This document shows, in pieces, positions 40,472 to 52,915 of a stretch of 64,000 nt of DNA. The notes under the pieces were generated by a model that searched no databases, was not told the DNA's origin, and worked only from the letters and a program-made list of their open reading frames with translations. The translations under genes were made by a program, and so were the position numbers. Within the stretch, counting starts at the first letter, position 1, and the number at the start of each line of letters is the position of its first letter. Origin of the DNA: Prosapia bicincta (lineage: Eukaryota > Arthropoda > Insecta > Hemiptera > Cercopidae); contig JBAIZL010000002.1 of the NCBI GenBank assembly GCA_036971475.1, positions 173,133,024 to 173,197,023 of the forward strand, given 5' to 3'.

Positions 40472-43400
40472 TACATATTCTCTTACTAAAAAAGGTTGTG
40501 TACAATGAGAAAAAATCCTTAGCTGGAGTTTAGTATTGGTAAAGTAAAGTTCTCCCATGGAATGCGCAAAACCCTGTGAATAACGGTTTCTTCTGGAGGA
40601 CAATATTTCCGTTTAGTAACAAAAATTGGATACCGATACTCTTAAGTATGTGAATCTGTTTTTATAGTATCCTCGTAGTACTGGGAGGAGCAGGAACCAA
40701 CTTTACAAGTCCTCATATGGTAATATGTAAACTTACATGCTTTATTACAGAAAATTGAAGCCTTTGTTCTGCCAGTGTTAGGCCCTAGATATGGGGCAAG
40801 CCTTACATCCTACTGAGTTTTGTACTAAATTTAGTTAAGAATATGGCTAATACGTTTTTACTTCTATTATAAGCTTGCACAATATTGCTAGGAATGGCAA
40901 AAAAATGAGCTGAAAGAAACATTTGTATTGGGTTAAACTAGATAATATGTATTTATGAGTAATCTTAAAGGCTTCAGTTAATAGTAGCCTCTTAAAATTA
41001 AGGAGCTCCAGAAATCAACTTACCATAGAATGCGGTTAGAGCTGTATGGAAAATAAAATATTAATTTATTTTTTTAACGAAAACCGCCTAAACCATGGCA
41101 GCGTTATACCTTTGATGTTACTAAAACCTCACAAACCGCAGAGAACGACAGATTCTGTGTTGATATTAATTCGTGTTGAAATAACGGTTTTCCCTTTAAT
41201 AGGTAGAACAAAAAAAGCCTTATCCTATCAGAGCAACATTCTGTCCAGTTACAACAAATGGAAACATGATCATAGCCAAGTATGTTTGAGGATTTTGTCG
41301 GTTGTTTCCTCGTAAAGCTGGATATACACTATAACGCAGGCGCTGATAATGTTTTACTTCAAATATTGAGCAACACTCAAGTTTCCAACGAGATTTAGCT
41401 TAAACATTTCCAATGATACTGAAACCTTTTCGTTACTGCTTGACGTCAGCCTACAAAGATTGACTACCCAGTTTCTTTTTCGTATTTATTTAATTGATGA
41501 TCAAATTACTTTCCAAATTACCTTCAGGTCTACACAGGTTAAAACTCAAAAAGAGTACTCTATTAAAAAGAGAACGATTTAAATTTTGAAAATGGAGCTA
41601 CTCCGAAATGCGTCAACAGAGGAAAATATTCTAACGTTAGGAACGTTATTCACAGAGGTTATTTTAAGGTCGCTTGCCGTCCTTGGTTTTCAGTTTTCTG
41701 CTTTTCAAAATTCGAAAAATATTTCGCAATTTTCTGAATTTCAAAAGACTTTAAATAGAATTATTAAATAGAGTTCTTATCTTGCTCTCTTCAATATGAA
41801 TTTCGGACGGTGCCAACAAAAAATTTCCTAAAGCAATAATTTATTGCCAAATAGGAAGCAGTAATATATTTAAATATAAAACCTTCACAGCAATAATATA
41901 AAAAAAGAATTGATATTCAGTCTCCCACAGTTTCTTTAACCATAACATCAGCTTTATATTATTATTGTACAACCAAATCTCTTTGCATTTCTTTAATATG
42001 TCACTTTATAGCTGTTAAAAAGTGCTACACGCGTTTATAGTAAATTGGTTCTTGTAAATATTGCTTCTACTACATACCTGTAGGTTTGAGACATGATTTA
42101 TACTCTTGGTTTGATAGTCTATTTTTTAAGTTACGAAACCTAATTTGATTACAAATATAATTATATTAGAAATATAGTTTGTTAGAGTGACGTTTTACAC
42201 CTGTAATTGTGACCAGATAGTTCATTTTAAAACAAAATCTATATCTGAAAACATTTTCATTAATTTTTTTGTAAATACTTTTGTATAAACCTGTGCTGCA
42301 GATTGTATTCCTTTTACTTTAAGTCTCTTTAAAAAAATATAACATTCAGCTGCACATTTCTTGGTACAACTGGTGAAACTGCCAAACTTAATTGTTACTT
42401 AATAATGTAAGTACTTTTTAATTTGGTTTATTAAATGATTTGCATTTTACCTAACTTAAATAAAAATATTTCTCCGTTTACCACCCGAGAGCTTAAACTA
42501 CAGAAAATAACCCGACAGCCTCATTGGAATAAATTAGTTGCAAACTAATTTTCTTATAAATAATTTGTTACATATAGTTAGGGTTATAAAATATTTGACG
42601 ACCTAACCTGAAGAGCTGGACCAAATTCATTTGCATACTTTTTTGTTTACAATATAACTATTTTATTGTCATCCCATGCACTGGAACTTTATTATCAAAC
42701 AAAATCTGTACCTAACTGAGTTATAATATTTAGTTTTTTTTTTTATTAAAGCGTGTGAGAATTTGGTTAAATAAATTTGCACACTCTGTATCAGAGTTAG
42801 AGTTATCTAGTAACTGTCATTTCAAATTGATCCAACGTGATGATTGTGTTAATAAATATCATATAATGGCTTATACCATGACACAAGCAATGCTGAGGAA
42901 GAAATACAGCCAATTACCTGACTTATTTGCCTTGAAAAGTAATAGAAATAGGATTTTATATGTACATAAATTTCTCCGACCTGGAATCAGTTTGGCAGGT
43001 AGTTTCTCTGAATGAGATCCAGTCTCTGTTGAGATCACCAACAGATAATGTGATCGCTGTATATTCAAGACATCCCTTGAATTAAACAAGTAATATAAAC
43101 ACAAAAGTTTGTACTCAGTTCTGACTTTATCAACAAAAAAAATTATATTATCTATACTTTTAATAAATAATCACAAATAATACAAATAAAGTAATATAGC
43201 CAATACGTTAAAACAGCTGTACCACCACAAAGGCTATTACATTTACCCAGGTGTTTGGGAAATCATATAATATCACTTATTTTAAGCCAAATGGAACGAA
43301 ATAATTAGCACATTTTGTGAAAAGTTTTATCCCATATAAAACTAAAATGAATTAATGACCTAATAAATAAAATAAAATAAAACTGTACTAACATCAAGGG

Positions 43401-43570
43401 CATCCATTAAAAGTTCTAAAAAATGTATTTGAACTTTATTAAACGAATACAATTTATTTTACTAACGATTAATAATTTGAATAAGATAAATAAAAGGAGA
43501 GGGTAAACTAAAAGAAGGAATTGAAAAAGAGTAAATTTTCTCTGTATTAAGATATTAAGAGAATATTCTC

Positions 43571-45530
43571 AGTCTCATGTTCTCTGAGCCGGGAAGTAGA
43601 AGCAATCGTTGAGATTGAATATCCCAGACAAAATATTTTTAGTCTCATGTTCTCTGAGCCGGGAAGTAGAAGCAATCGTTGAGATTGAATATCCCAGACA
43701 AAATATTTTCAGTCTCATGATCTCTGAGCCGGGAAGTAGAAGCAATCGTTAAGATTGAATATCCCAGACAAAATATTCTCAGTCTCATGTTCTCTGAGCC
43801 GGGAAGTAGAAGCAATCGGTGAGATTGAATATCACAGACAAAATATTCTCAGTCTCATGTTCTCTGAGCCGGGAAGTAGAAGCAATCGGTGAGATTGAAT
43901 ATCCCAGACAAAATATTTTCAATCTCATGTTCTCTGAGACGGGAAGTAGAAGCAATCGGTGAGATTGAGTATCCCAGACAAAATATTTGCAGTCTCATGT
44001 TCTCTGAGCCGGGAAGTAGAAGCAAACGGTGAGATTGAATATCTCAGACAAAATATTCTCAGTCTCATGTTCTCTGAGCCGAGAAGTAGAAGCAATCGGT
44101 GAGATTGAATATCCCATACGAAATTTTTTAAGTCTCATGTTCTCTAAGCCGGGAAGTAGAAGCAGTCGTTGAGATTGAATATCCCAGACAACATATTCTC
44201 AGTCTCACGTTCTCTGAGCCGGGAAGTAGAAGCAATCGTTGAGATTGAACATCCCAGACAAAATATTCTCAGTCTCATGTTCTCTGAGCCGGGAAGTAGA
44301 AGCAATCGTTGAGATTGAATATCCCAGACAAAATATTTTCAGTCTCATGATCTCTGAGCCGGGAAGTAGAAGCAATCGTTAAGATTGAATATCCCAGACA
44401 AAATATTCTCAGTCTCATGTTCTCTGAGCCGGGAAGTAGAAGCAATCGTTGAGATTGAATATCCCAAACTAAATATTTTCAGTCTCATGTTCTCTGAGCC
44501 GGGAAGTAGAAGCAATCGTTGAGATTGAATATCCCAGACAAAATATTCTCAGTCTCATGTTCTCTGAGCCGGGAAGTAGAAGCAATCGGTGAGATTGAAT
44601 ATCCCAGACAAAATATTTTCAATCTCATGTTCTCTGAGCCGGGAAGTAGAAGCAATCGGTGAGATTGAGTATCCCAGACAAAATATTTGCAGTCTCATGT
44701 TCTCTGAGCCGGGAAGTAGAAGCAATCGGTGAGATTGAGTATCCCAGACAAAATATTCTCAGTCTCATATTCTCTGAGCCGGGAAGTAGAAGCAATCGGT
44801 GAGATTGAATATCCCAGACAAAATATTTTCAGTCTCATGTTCTCTGAGCCGGGAAGTAGAAGCAATCGTTGAGATTGAATATCCCAGACAAAATATTTTC
44901 AGTCTCATGATCTCTGAGCTGGGAAGTAGAAGCAATCGGTGAGATTGAATATCCCAGACAAAATATTTTCAATCTCATGTTCTCTGAGCCGGGAAGTAGA
45001 AGCAATCGGTGAGATTGAGTATCCCAGACAAAATATTTGCAGTCTCATGTTCTCTGAGCCGGGAAGTAGAAGCAATCGGTGAGATTGAATATCCCAGGCA
45101 AAATATTCTCAGTCTCATGTTCTCTGAGCCGGGAAGTAGAAGCAATCGGTGAGATTGAATATCCCATACAAAATATTTTAAGTCTCATGTTCTCTAAGCC
45201 GGGAAGTAGAAGCAGTCGTTGAGATTGAATATCCCAGACAACATATTCTCAGTCTCATGTTCTCTGTGCCGGGAAGTAGAAGCAATCGTTGAGATTGAAC
45301 ATCCCAGACAAAATATTCTCAGTCTCATGTTCTCTGAGCCGGGAAGTAGAAGCAATCGTTGAGATTGATTATCCCAGACTAAATATTTTCAGTCTCATGT
45401 TCTCTGAGCCAGGAAGTAGAAGCAATCGTTGAGATTGAATATCCTAAACAAAATATTTTCAGTCTCATGTTCTCTGAACCGGGAAGTAGAAGCAATCGTT
45501 GAGATTGAATATCCCAGACAAAATATTTTC
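43571..45530. repeat. Satellite array, 28 copies of a 70-bp unit
   Basis: Each unit starts AGTCTCATGTTCTCTGAGCC, continues GGGAAGTAGAAGCAATCG and ends in ATCCCAGACAAAATATT. The start phrase falls exactly every 70 bases from 43571 to 45461 with no length change. Variants (CGTT/CGGT, CATGA, AATCTC starts, GAAC, CATACAAAAT) recur in blocks. For example, the units at 44131 and 44201 match those at 45181 and 45251, 1050 bases (15 units) away. This indicates segmental duplication within the array. Each unit also pairs weakly with itself (AGTCTCA against TGAGATT). Confidence 0.97.
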
Positions 45531-45919
45531 AGGGCAGGCTGTTGTCTATGAATGAGGTTCGCTCTTGATCAATATATTCAATTCATGATAAATATATGAG
45601 ACTAGTTAATGCAGTTCCTAACGGAGCAAGCACTATAAAATGAGTCCGCCCTCTGAAAAAATGATCACGTGTTTTGTCCTAAATATTGCAGAAACATACC
45701 ATACTTTGAGTATAGATTTCATCCCTTGCTATGAAATAATTTCACTATCTATCAAAATAATAAAGAGATATATAGTTTCTGAAATTCCTATAAATGTTCC
45801 TCGTTTTGTACGGGAGTTTCTCTGACGTAGCTAACTTTTATTCAAAAATATAAAGATAATTATATACTCGCTGAAAATACCTGAACACATACCTTGCTCT
45901 GCAAGGCAGGTTGTTTGAA

Positions 45920-46001
<82 letters not shown>
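45920..46001. repeat. (TA)n microsatellite
   Basis: About 80 bases of AT dinucleotides with one AAA interruption near the left edge. Confidence 0.97.
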
Positions 46002-46008
<7 letters not shown>

Positions 46009-46789
46009 TTGCTATCACTCTCTGTTCAAATTAGCAAGATATATTTAACAACTGAATATCCCATACTGTGGAGTAAATCTGCTCTCTATCAAGATCATCA
46101 TTTATATTTACTATATATCTCAGGCCTATGATAAGGATTTTTTTCTGACCTAAGACTCGATTCTTCAAAGTAGATCCAATCTATATCAATATTTAGGTAA
46201 ATGCGTTCGCTTTCTATAAATAAATCATGATAGTTTAACAGATTTGTTTATGAATCCCAACATTTTAAATTAATAATTAAAGTCTTTAATGGAGAGTTTC
46301 CATGCAAAAATCAGGTAGTACAACTAAAATATTACTCTTGACGTAATTTTGTTTTAGAGATAGATTAGAGATAACAACACAATAATAGGCAATTTTAAAA
46401 CAAACAAAATAAAAAAATGTCAAAACAAATTTGTAAGAGGTTTTAACCGAAATTATTATGAAATGCAAAACAATAAGAAATATGAGAAAACCTAAAATTA
46501 GATTTCACGAATAGTCTGGAATGGAAGAGTGAAGGAGTGGCATACTTTTTAATGGGTTTTGTAGTCAATAAAATACATATAACAATATCATACATTACTC
46601 CCTAAACACAATAAATTAAAAGGAAAGTGGGCAAATGTATAGAAATAAATTGAAGCCCTTATTAAGGTTTAACCTAGTTTCCAATTGTAACCAATGTTGT
46701 GGCAGAAAGACTTTTATCTGGACGTTTTAATGCGTATAAAGCACGGATGCGAGCATGGTGTATAACACAGTTCTTCACAGCCTTAAACC

Positions 46790-47146
46790 TCACAATTTGC
46801 TCAAGGTGCCCATGGAATGACTTCGTTCGTCACCGATGGTTTTCTCACTAGCCAGAAAATATTGTTTTAAAATTTCTTGAAACTTTCCTTGAACCGTTTT
46901 AACTGAGAGTGATACAGCTGATCTAGGAGTTGATGAGCTAACCCCATCTCCAGTCATTTGATGATATTGTAATCCATATTTTCGGCCACAAGGACCGTCC
47001 TCAGAACTTCTACGTAACGCCAAACCCAGTATGGAGGCCATATTTGCCTGATAAGACTTGACCTTATCAGCGGAAGTCATGGAAAATTTAGAACATATCG
47101 CATAGAAGACGTGACAGATACTCGTTGAAGGAACATCATACTTCAT
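46790..47146 (-). CDS. Unassigned open frame, 118 codons
   Basis: Begins MKYDVPSTSICHVFY and contains a Ser/Thr-rich middle (GDGVSSSTPRSAVSLSV). Amino-acid composition is more balanced than in the surrounding AT-rich frames, and the region is slightly GC-richer. I recognise no domain. It could be an exon or part of an unrecognised transposon. No splice sites were established. Confidence 0.2.
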   Translation of the reverse strand: MKYDVPSTSICHVFYAICSKFSMTSADKVKSYQANMASILGLALRRSSEDGPCGRKYGLQYHQMTGDGVSSSTPRSAVSLSVKTVQGKFQEILKQYFLASEKTIGDERSHSMGTLSKL

Positions 47147-48054
47147 ACTACCTCGAATCTTTGAAATATTTGTTTGCTATTATACTGTGAACATTATGTA
47201 ACACAATGTACTCAAGTACATTTAGAAACTAAACCTTAGCTGGTTCTGAAGTTTGCTTTGTTTCTAAGTTGAACATTCAAAAGTTTTGAAGTTACCAAGG
47301 AAACACAATATTAAAAAAACAAACTCATTTAGCATTTGGTGAACTTGGCAACTTGTCTAATTATAGCCTCTATATGTAAAGCAAAGATTCTATATTCTTT
47401 CGGAAAGAATTATGTACTCCACTTCAATTATATTTTGCCAGGTAACAATACCACTCGTAGGGCTCGAGACTACGTTACGGAGAGTACAAGTAATAAAGGG
47501 ATGACTTTTCTTTACAACTCTCGTTTTAAATATTTCAAAGTAGGCTGAGAAAGTTGTCTAGAAAGTCGACCTGAAACCTATAAGGCTCTAGGACATTTTA
47601 TTGTATAAGGCTGGATAATATATACTAAAATTAGCAAAATACACGTAATACATGGTATAACTTATTGTATATTGATGTTATACGTTATATTATGTTTATT
47701 TCACCTTATGAATATTATGTCAAGCCAAGAAAAAAAATATTGAATTATTATGAATAAACACTTGATAAGATAAGGACATACCAGCCCCATAATAGAGAAT
47801 ATGGGTGATGTTATGACTTTACTGTCTCGCATCCGAAGTTGGCGTACTCTCTGTTGAGGGCATAATATGAGGTATTGAGGACCCCCCCCCCTGTAAGAAA
47901 AAGGAATAAGAGGTTCTATGAAGTTATATCACTATATAAAGAAGTGGTATATGAAGGATTAGGGAGGAATTAGGTAGGAAGATTACAAAGCAATCTTTTA
48001 GTGGGACGTACGTTGGGAATTTATTGAATTACGTGGATAATGTCGCATAAAGCT

Positions 48055-48060
48055 GATATA
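48055..48060. other. Polinton target-site duplication, left
   Basis: GATATA immediately outside the left terminal inverted repeat, identical to 60737-60742. A 6-bp duplication is the hallmark of Polinton integration. Confidence 0.9.
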
Positions 48061-48268
48061 AGTAGTAGTAAGGGGTTTGCTGTTCCCACCGGGCGTACGC
48101 AGCCGCTTCTACCGGGTGTACGTAAATGGCGTCATCACGTTGCCCCTTCCTTGGCACGGAGCTCCAGCTCTCCCCCCTCTCAGTTCTCTGGTTCAGACAA
48201 GTCTATCGCGTTGTGTAATACGTAAATTGGACGTAAGAGGATAGAAATAGAATTGGCACAGCATCACT
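48061..48268 (+). repeat. Polinton left terminal inverted repeat
   Basis: Starts AGTAGTAGTAAGGGGTTTGC and ends AATTGGCACAGCATCACT. It is the reverse complement of 60532-60736, with one extra AGT at the outer tip and one substitution by eye (CTGGTTCAG here, CTGGCTCAG there). The AG start fits Polinton termini. Confidence 0.95.
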
Positions 48269-48487
48269 GAGTGGCTGTAACCTAGAGTAAAACGTTCCCA
48301 AGCCAAAAGATATAAGTGAACATCATTTAGAGATAATTTAGGAAGTTATTTGTAGAAAAATGTGTGTGAAATGTCGATGCGATGTTGTAGATCAATGAGC
48401 CTCTTTGGATCATAAATATTAAAGATTAGGCCTCTACGAATGAGACATTTACAAGGATTTACAACTGAAAAAGCGCAGCTGTTGCGG

Positions 48488-49360
<873 letters not shown>

Positions 49361-49380
49361 CACCCACACTACAATAAAAG

Positions 49381-49516
49381 TCAAACTCTCTTTGGAATAC
49401 ACTCTTAAAAATTCGTATACTTCATTATCAGGTATATTTATAGTCATAATATCTTTTAATAATGAATAATTGTATCCGTCAGTATTGCGTTTGATTAACA
49501 CCTTTCGTGCAGACAC
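49381..49516 (-). pseudogene. Truncated minus-strand frame at the edge of the CA array
   Basis: Begins MSARKVLIKRNTDGYNYSLL and stays coding-like for about 45 residues before running into the CA microsatellite at its C-terminal side. It points away from the integrase gene and toward the left terminal repeat. I do not recognise a domain. It may be the N-terminus of a left-arm gene destroyed by microsatellite growth. Confidence 0.35.
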
Positions 49517-49607
49517 TTAATAATCGTAGTGGGTAATTCAAGGCTATCCAAATAATACACAATTGAAATAACGATTTATTCATTTTAGGCTAGTCAGAAC
49601 AACAACA

Positions 49608-50552
49608 ATGACAATGTCAACTGCAACAGTGAGGAGGGGCATTGCGAGAGAGATTCATAAACAGGCTCGTAGGAATTTTCCCACTCGTCATGTTGAGGTG
49701 AAAGGATTGTATGATCTTTACCAAGCCGACCTTGTGGAAATGCTGTCATTCGCTAGAGCGAATAAAGGTTATAAATATATTTTGGTTTTAATAAATTGTT
49801 TTAGTAAATATGCGTTGGCGGTGCCGATGAAATCTAAAAATGCTGTTGAAATGGAAAAGTCATTACAACCGATTTTAGATACATATTCTATGCGTCACTT
49901 ACAAACCGATAAGGGAACCGAATTTTTTAATTCGAAAATTAAATCCTTACTAAGTAAATACAATATAAATCATTATTCTACGCATTCCGATAAGAAAGCG
50001 TCTATAGTTGAAAGATTAAATAGAACATTGAAAGCGAAAATGTGGAGAGCGTTTAGCGAGCAAGGAAATTATAAATGGCTAAACATTTTGGGCGATATAG
50101 TTGAAAATTATAATAATACCGTGCACAGAACAATTGGAATGCGACCCGCCGATGTAAATGAAAATAACGAGCATTTAGTACTCAGGCGTATAGTTGAAAA
50201 TAGACAAAAGAAACAGCAATCTATACGCAACCGATTTAATGTGGGCGATGCAGTTAGAATCAGCAGGTTGAAAAAGACTTTCAATAAAGGTTATTGGCCG
50301 TCTTGGAGCCACGAAATATATAAAATTTGGAAAGTTGAACCAACTATTCCAGTGACCTATAAACTAAAGGACGAATCTGGAAATGAGATAAAGGGCGGTT
50401 TCTATCAAGAGGAATTGAGTAAAACAAAATTTAGTGACGTATTTCTCATTGAAAAAGTGGTGCGTCGTAAAGGTAATAAATTACTCGTTCGCTGGCTAGG
50501 TTATGACAAGACAAAAGACACTTGGATAAACGAAAAGGATCTATTAATGTGA
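49608..50552 (+). CDS. Polinton integrase with C-terminal chromodomain
   Basis: A retrovirus-type DDE integrase that would insert the element into the chromosome. It is 314 residues long. The catalytic core shows D41 (YQADLVEM), D101 (LQTDKGTEFFN) and E135 (SIVERLNRTLK). The protein belongs to the insect family often annotated as 'transposon-derived protein F54H12.3-like'. Residues about 275-314 form a chromodomain (VRWLGYDKTKDTWINEKDL) that may read histone marks at the target. An N-terminal HHCC zinc domain is not evident, which is usual for this family. Its TGA overlaps the ATPase ATG by one base. The frame is intact. Confidence 0.93.
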   Translation: MTMSTATVRRGIAREIHKQARRNFPTRHVEVKGLYDLYQADLVEMLSFARANKGYKYILVLINCFSKYALAVPMKSKNAVEMEKSLQPILDTYSMRHLQTDKGTEFFNSKIKSLLSKYNINHYSTHSDKKASIVERLNRTLKAKMWRAFSEQGNYKWLNILGDIVENYNNTVHRTIGMRPADVNENNEHLVLRRIVENRQKKQQSIRNRFNVGDAVRISRLKKTFNKGYWPSWSHEIYKIWKVEPTIPVTYKLKDESGNEIKGGFYQEELSKTKFSDVFLIEKVVRRKGNKLLVRWLGYDKTKDTWINEKDLLM

Positions 50553-51253
50553 TGAAGGTGGTGAAACAAAGTCAAACGTTACGTGTCATGAATTTCGACA
50601 CATATTTCGAAAATGATTGCGCTAATAAGTGTGATGGGCGTAATGGCCCGCTTTTACCGAATTCCATCAGATGTCTTATTGTGGGACCGTCAAATTGTGG
50701 TAAAACTAATCTCATGTTCAATTTAATATTCCATCCAAGAGCATTATTTTTTGAGAATATCTATATTTTTTCCAAATCGATTAATCAAACAAAATATCAG
50801 TTTCTAAGTCGCATATTTTCGAAAATACCAAATGTCGGTTATTTTATTTTCACCGAAAACGACGATGTGCCCCATCCCAATGAAATCAGCCCAAACTCAA
50901 TTATGATATTTGATGACGTAATGTGCGAACGCCAAAATAATATTCGAAATTTCTTCGCAATGGGTCGCCATAACGATGTAGATACATTCTACTTGTGCCA
51001 AACATATAGCAGAATACCAAAGCAACTGATACGAGATAACGCTAATTTAGTGATATTATTTCGACAAGACGAAAGAAATATACGTCATGCATACAATGAT
51101 CACGCCAACGCAGACATGAAATTTGAGGCTTTCAAAGAAATGTGTTCATTGGCCTGGTCTAAAAACGAAAATTCATTTCTACTGTTAGACAAAGGGCGAA
51201 AATTAAATAACGGACGATATCGAATAATGTTTGACGAATTCATTCAGTTGTAA
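50552..51253 (+). CDS. FtsK/A32-like DNA-packaging ATPase
   Basis: A 233-residue genome-packaging ATPase of the FtsK-HerA/poxvirus A32 type, which would pump DNA into the capsid. Walker A is GPSNCGKT (residues 45-52) and Walker B is SIMIFDD (116-122). An arginine-rich segment with FRQDERNIRHAYNDH follows. The ATG at 50552 overlaps the integrase stop. An upstream TTG-started extension overlapping integrase is possible but unlikely. It is spaced 2 bases from the next gene. The frame is intact. Confidence 0.92.
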   Translation: MKVVKQSQTLRVMNFDTYFENDCANKCDGRNGPLLPNSIRCLIVGPSNCGKTNLMFNLIFHPRALFFENIYIFSKSINQTKYQFLSRIFSKIPNVGYFIFTENDDVPHPNEISPNSIMIFDDVMCERQNNIRNFFAMGRHNDVDTFYLCQTYSRIPKQLIRDNANLVILFRQDERNIRHAYNDHANADMKFEAFKEMCSLAWSKNENSFLLLDKGRKLNNGRYRIMFDEFIQL

Positions 51254-51255
51254 AG

Positions 51256-52431
51256 ATGTCTCTGACCGAACCACTTGACGTGCGCGAAAAAATTATTTTA
51301 GAAATAAAAGAATTGAGAAAAAGAATTAAAGAAAAACATAGCGCCCTAAAACGAGGCATTACGGACATGGAAGGGCATATTGAGAAAAATATTATGGAGC
51401 CGCTGATTAAACCGATAAAAGAGTATGCCGAAAAATTTAGTTATAAGCCGACGCATGAGTTGAATGAGAAAACACTTTTGGCCACTATACAGCGAAAACA
51501 AAAAGATCTGAAAGCGAAAAGAAAAAAATACGATACCGAAGAAGAACATTATGCGTCGAAAAGACGGCCGTCCAGACCGGAATCGCCGATGAGTGATACC
51601 GAAATTGTGGCGGACAGTGAGATTCCTGTGAAGCGAAAACCTTTAGAACCCGAACAGCCAATGGAGGACATAAAAAACGAAATCTCTACAGACAGCGACA
51701 TAGAAACAGAAATGGAGGATTATGAAGAAGACATGCCAACGAGTATTGCTTTAAAACCTGAAACTGTATACCAATCGAGCCCGTCTATTAGTGGTTTATT
51801 GAATACGCCTAAAGGTGTGCGTGATGCTGTAGAATTTATACGAAAAACATTTACAGGTAAATTATCAATCGAATATTTTTTAAATTTCATAAAAAGGCCC
51901 AGACAAGCGGATAATGTTTTCGGTGTGCGTATAGAAAACGATAAATGGATGATTGGCGATAAGGAATTGGAAATTAACGGAGACGACCTAATAATCGACG
52001 ATATAAGATATGCAGGCACACGAGGCATATACGAATTGTTATTTAAGCGAATTCCCGACGATCATATTTACACAGAGGAAGATCTTGCAAAATATCGACA
52101 TATTTTACTTATCACAAATGCACACAGGGTCAACAATTCTGCTATAGGAAAATTAAAATCAAATAGAAGTCATAAGTATACGAAAATAATTTCAAAACTG
52201 TTTCCGGCGCGTAAACCTAAATCTAATATAGATTGGGAAGCCGGTGGAAGCGGTTTGATATTGAAAGAATATGAACAGCAAAAACCGGCATATATTTACT
52301 GGAACGATCCCAACGAATTATGCGAGCGATTAAGATTATTAATGGCATCACAGTTGGCAGGCAATCAAGGCCATAATAACGAGATAATATCTATAATTGA
52401 GGAGTTAAAAGAATCCGGAATTATTGCATAA
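51256..52431 (+). CDS. Conserved Polinton coiled-coil protein, unknown function
   Basis: 391 residues. The N-terminal 100 are Lys/Glu-rich coiled-coil (EIKELRKRIKEKHSALKRG). Residues about 110-165 are acidic and Ser/Pro-rich, likely disordered. The C-terminal 200 are globular, with a repeated FIRKTFTGKLSIEYFLNFIK-type segment and WEAGGSGLIL. Its position directly after the packaging ATPase fits the long hypothetical protein that many insect Polintons carry. A structural or core-associated role is an inference from position only. Confidence 0.8.
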   Translation: MSLTEPLDVREKIILEIKELRKRIKEKHSALKRGITDMEGHIEKNIMEPLIKPIKEYAEKFSYKPTHELNEKTLLATIQRKQKDLKAKRKKYDTEEEHYASKRRPSRPESPMSDTEIVADSEIPVKRKPLEPEQPMEDIKNEISTDSDIETEMEDYEEDMPTSIALKPETVYQSSPSISGLLNTPKGVRDAVEFIRKTFTGKLSIEYFLNFIKRPRQADNVFGVRIENDKWMIGDKELEINGDDLIIDDIRYAGTRGIYELLFKRIPDDHIYTEEDLAKYRHILLITNAHRVNNSAIGKLKSNRSHKYTKIISKLFPARKPKSNIDWEAGGSGLILKEYEQQKPAYIYWNDPNELCERLRLLMASQLAGNQGHNNEIISIIEELKESGIIA

Positions 52432-52480
52432 TTTTGCACAATCATTTCGCTATTATCTGTTCACCAGTAAACATCATCTT

Positions 52481-52915
52481 ATGAGTGTTGATAAATTTGG
52501 GCGTCATTTGCATAACGCGTCTTTTCGACGAAACAGAATTCCTGGGCCTCCTGGCGTCGGTTTTAAAATGACCAAAAGCGGTGATTTTGATATGCAAAAT
52601 AAAAGACTTTCGAATTTACACGAACCGAAAGAAGACAAAGACGCTATCAATTTAAAAATATTTAATGAAAAATGTGCAGATTTGGAAAACAATATTAATA
52701 CACGTACAAATCAGATTCGCAGTGAATTGAATAAATTACGAAAGCAATTAAAAGAAAAAATTTTGAATAAAGAATCGGAACCGAGGGCGGCGAGTGAAAC
52801 TGATAGTGTCGGATTTTCAGATGCTCATTTGATACCAGAACCGAAAGAAACAATATTCATATCGCCTCCGTCGCCATTAAGAGGCGGAAGACGAAGAAGA
52901 GGACATAATGTCTAA
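52481..52915 (+). CDS. Conserved small Polinton protein (MSVDKFGRH family)
   Basis: 144 residues from the ATG at 52481. An upstream TTG-started extension overlaps the preceding gene and is less likely. The N-terminus MSVDKFGRHLHNASFRRNRI is followed by GPPGVGFKMTKSGDFDMQNK and RLSNLHEPKEDKDAINLK, a pattern like the N-terminal shaft-attachment part of fibre proteins. A coiled coil follows (residues 70-105), with an Arg-rich C-terminus. It overlaps the next gene by eight bases (ATGTCTAA). A fibre or minor virion role is only an inference. Confidence 0.75.
   Translation: MSVDKFGRHLHNASFRRNRIPGPPGVGFKMTKSGDFDMQNKRLSNLHEPKEDKDAINLKIFNEKCADLENNINTRTNQIRSELNKLRKQLKEKILNKESEPRAASETDSVGFSDAHLIPEPKETIFISPPSPLRGGRRRRGHNV

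Larger units (their letters stand above)
32131..43570. other. Long AT-rich stretch without recognised genes
   Basis: About 11 kb with no convincing gene on either strand. Short frames at 41046-41315, 41586-41771 and 42755-43015 have no recognisable domain. The stretch holds (TA)n tracts at 32535-32581 and 40427-40468 and a dispersed repeat copy at 34555-34690. Confidence 0.45.
45531..48054. other. Non-coding stretch left of the Polinton
   Basis: Contains a long (TA)n tract (about 45920-46001) and one unassigned minus-strand frame at 46790-47146. Otherwise nothing recognised. Confidence 0.45.

Noticed and set aside
43571..45530. The 70-bp array as a CRISPR
   Set aside because: The whole unit repeats without unique spacers, and the setting is eukaryotic; it is a satellite.
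48040..48225. Plus-strand frame at the Polinton left end
   Set aside because: It lies in the terminal inverted repeat; the same sequence in reverse gives a different frame at the right end.
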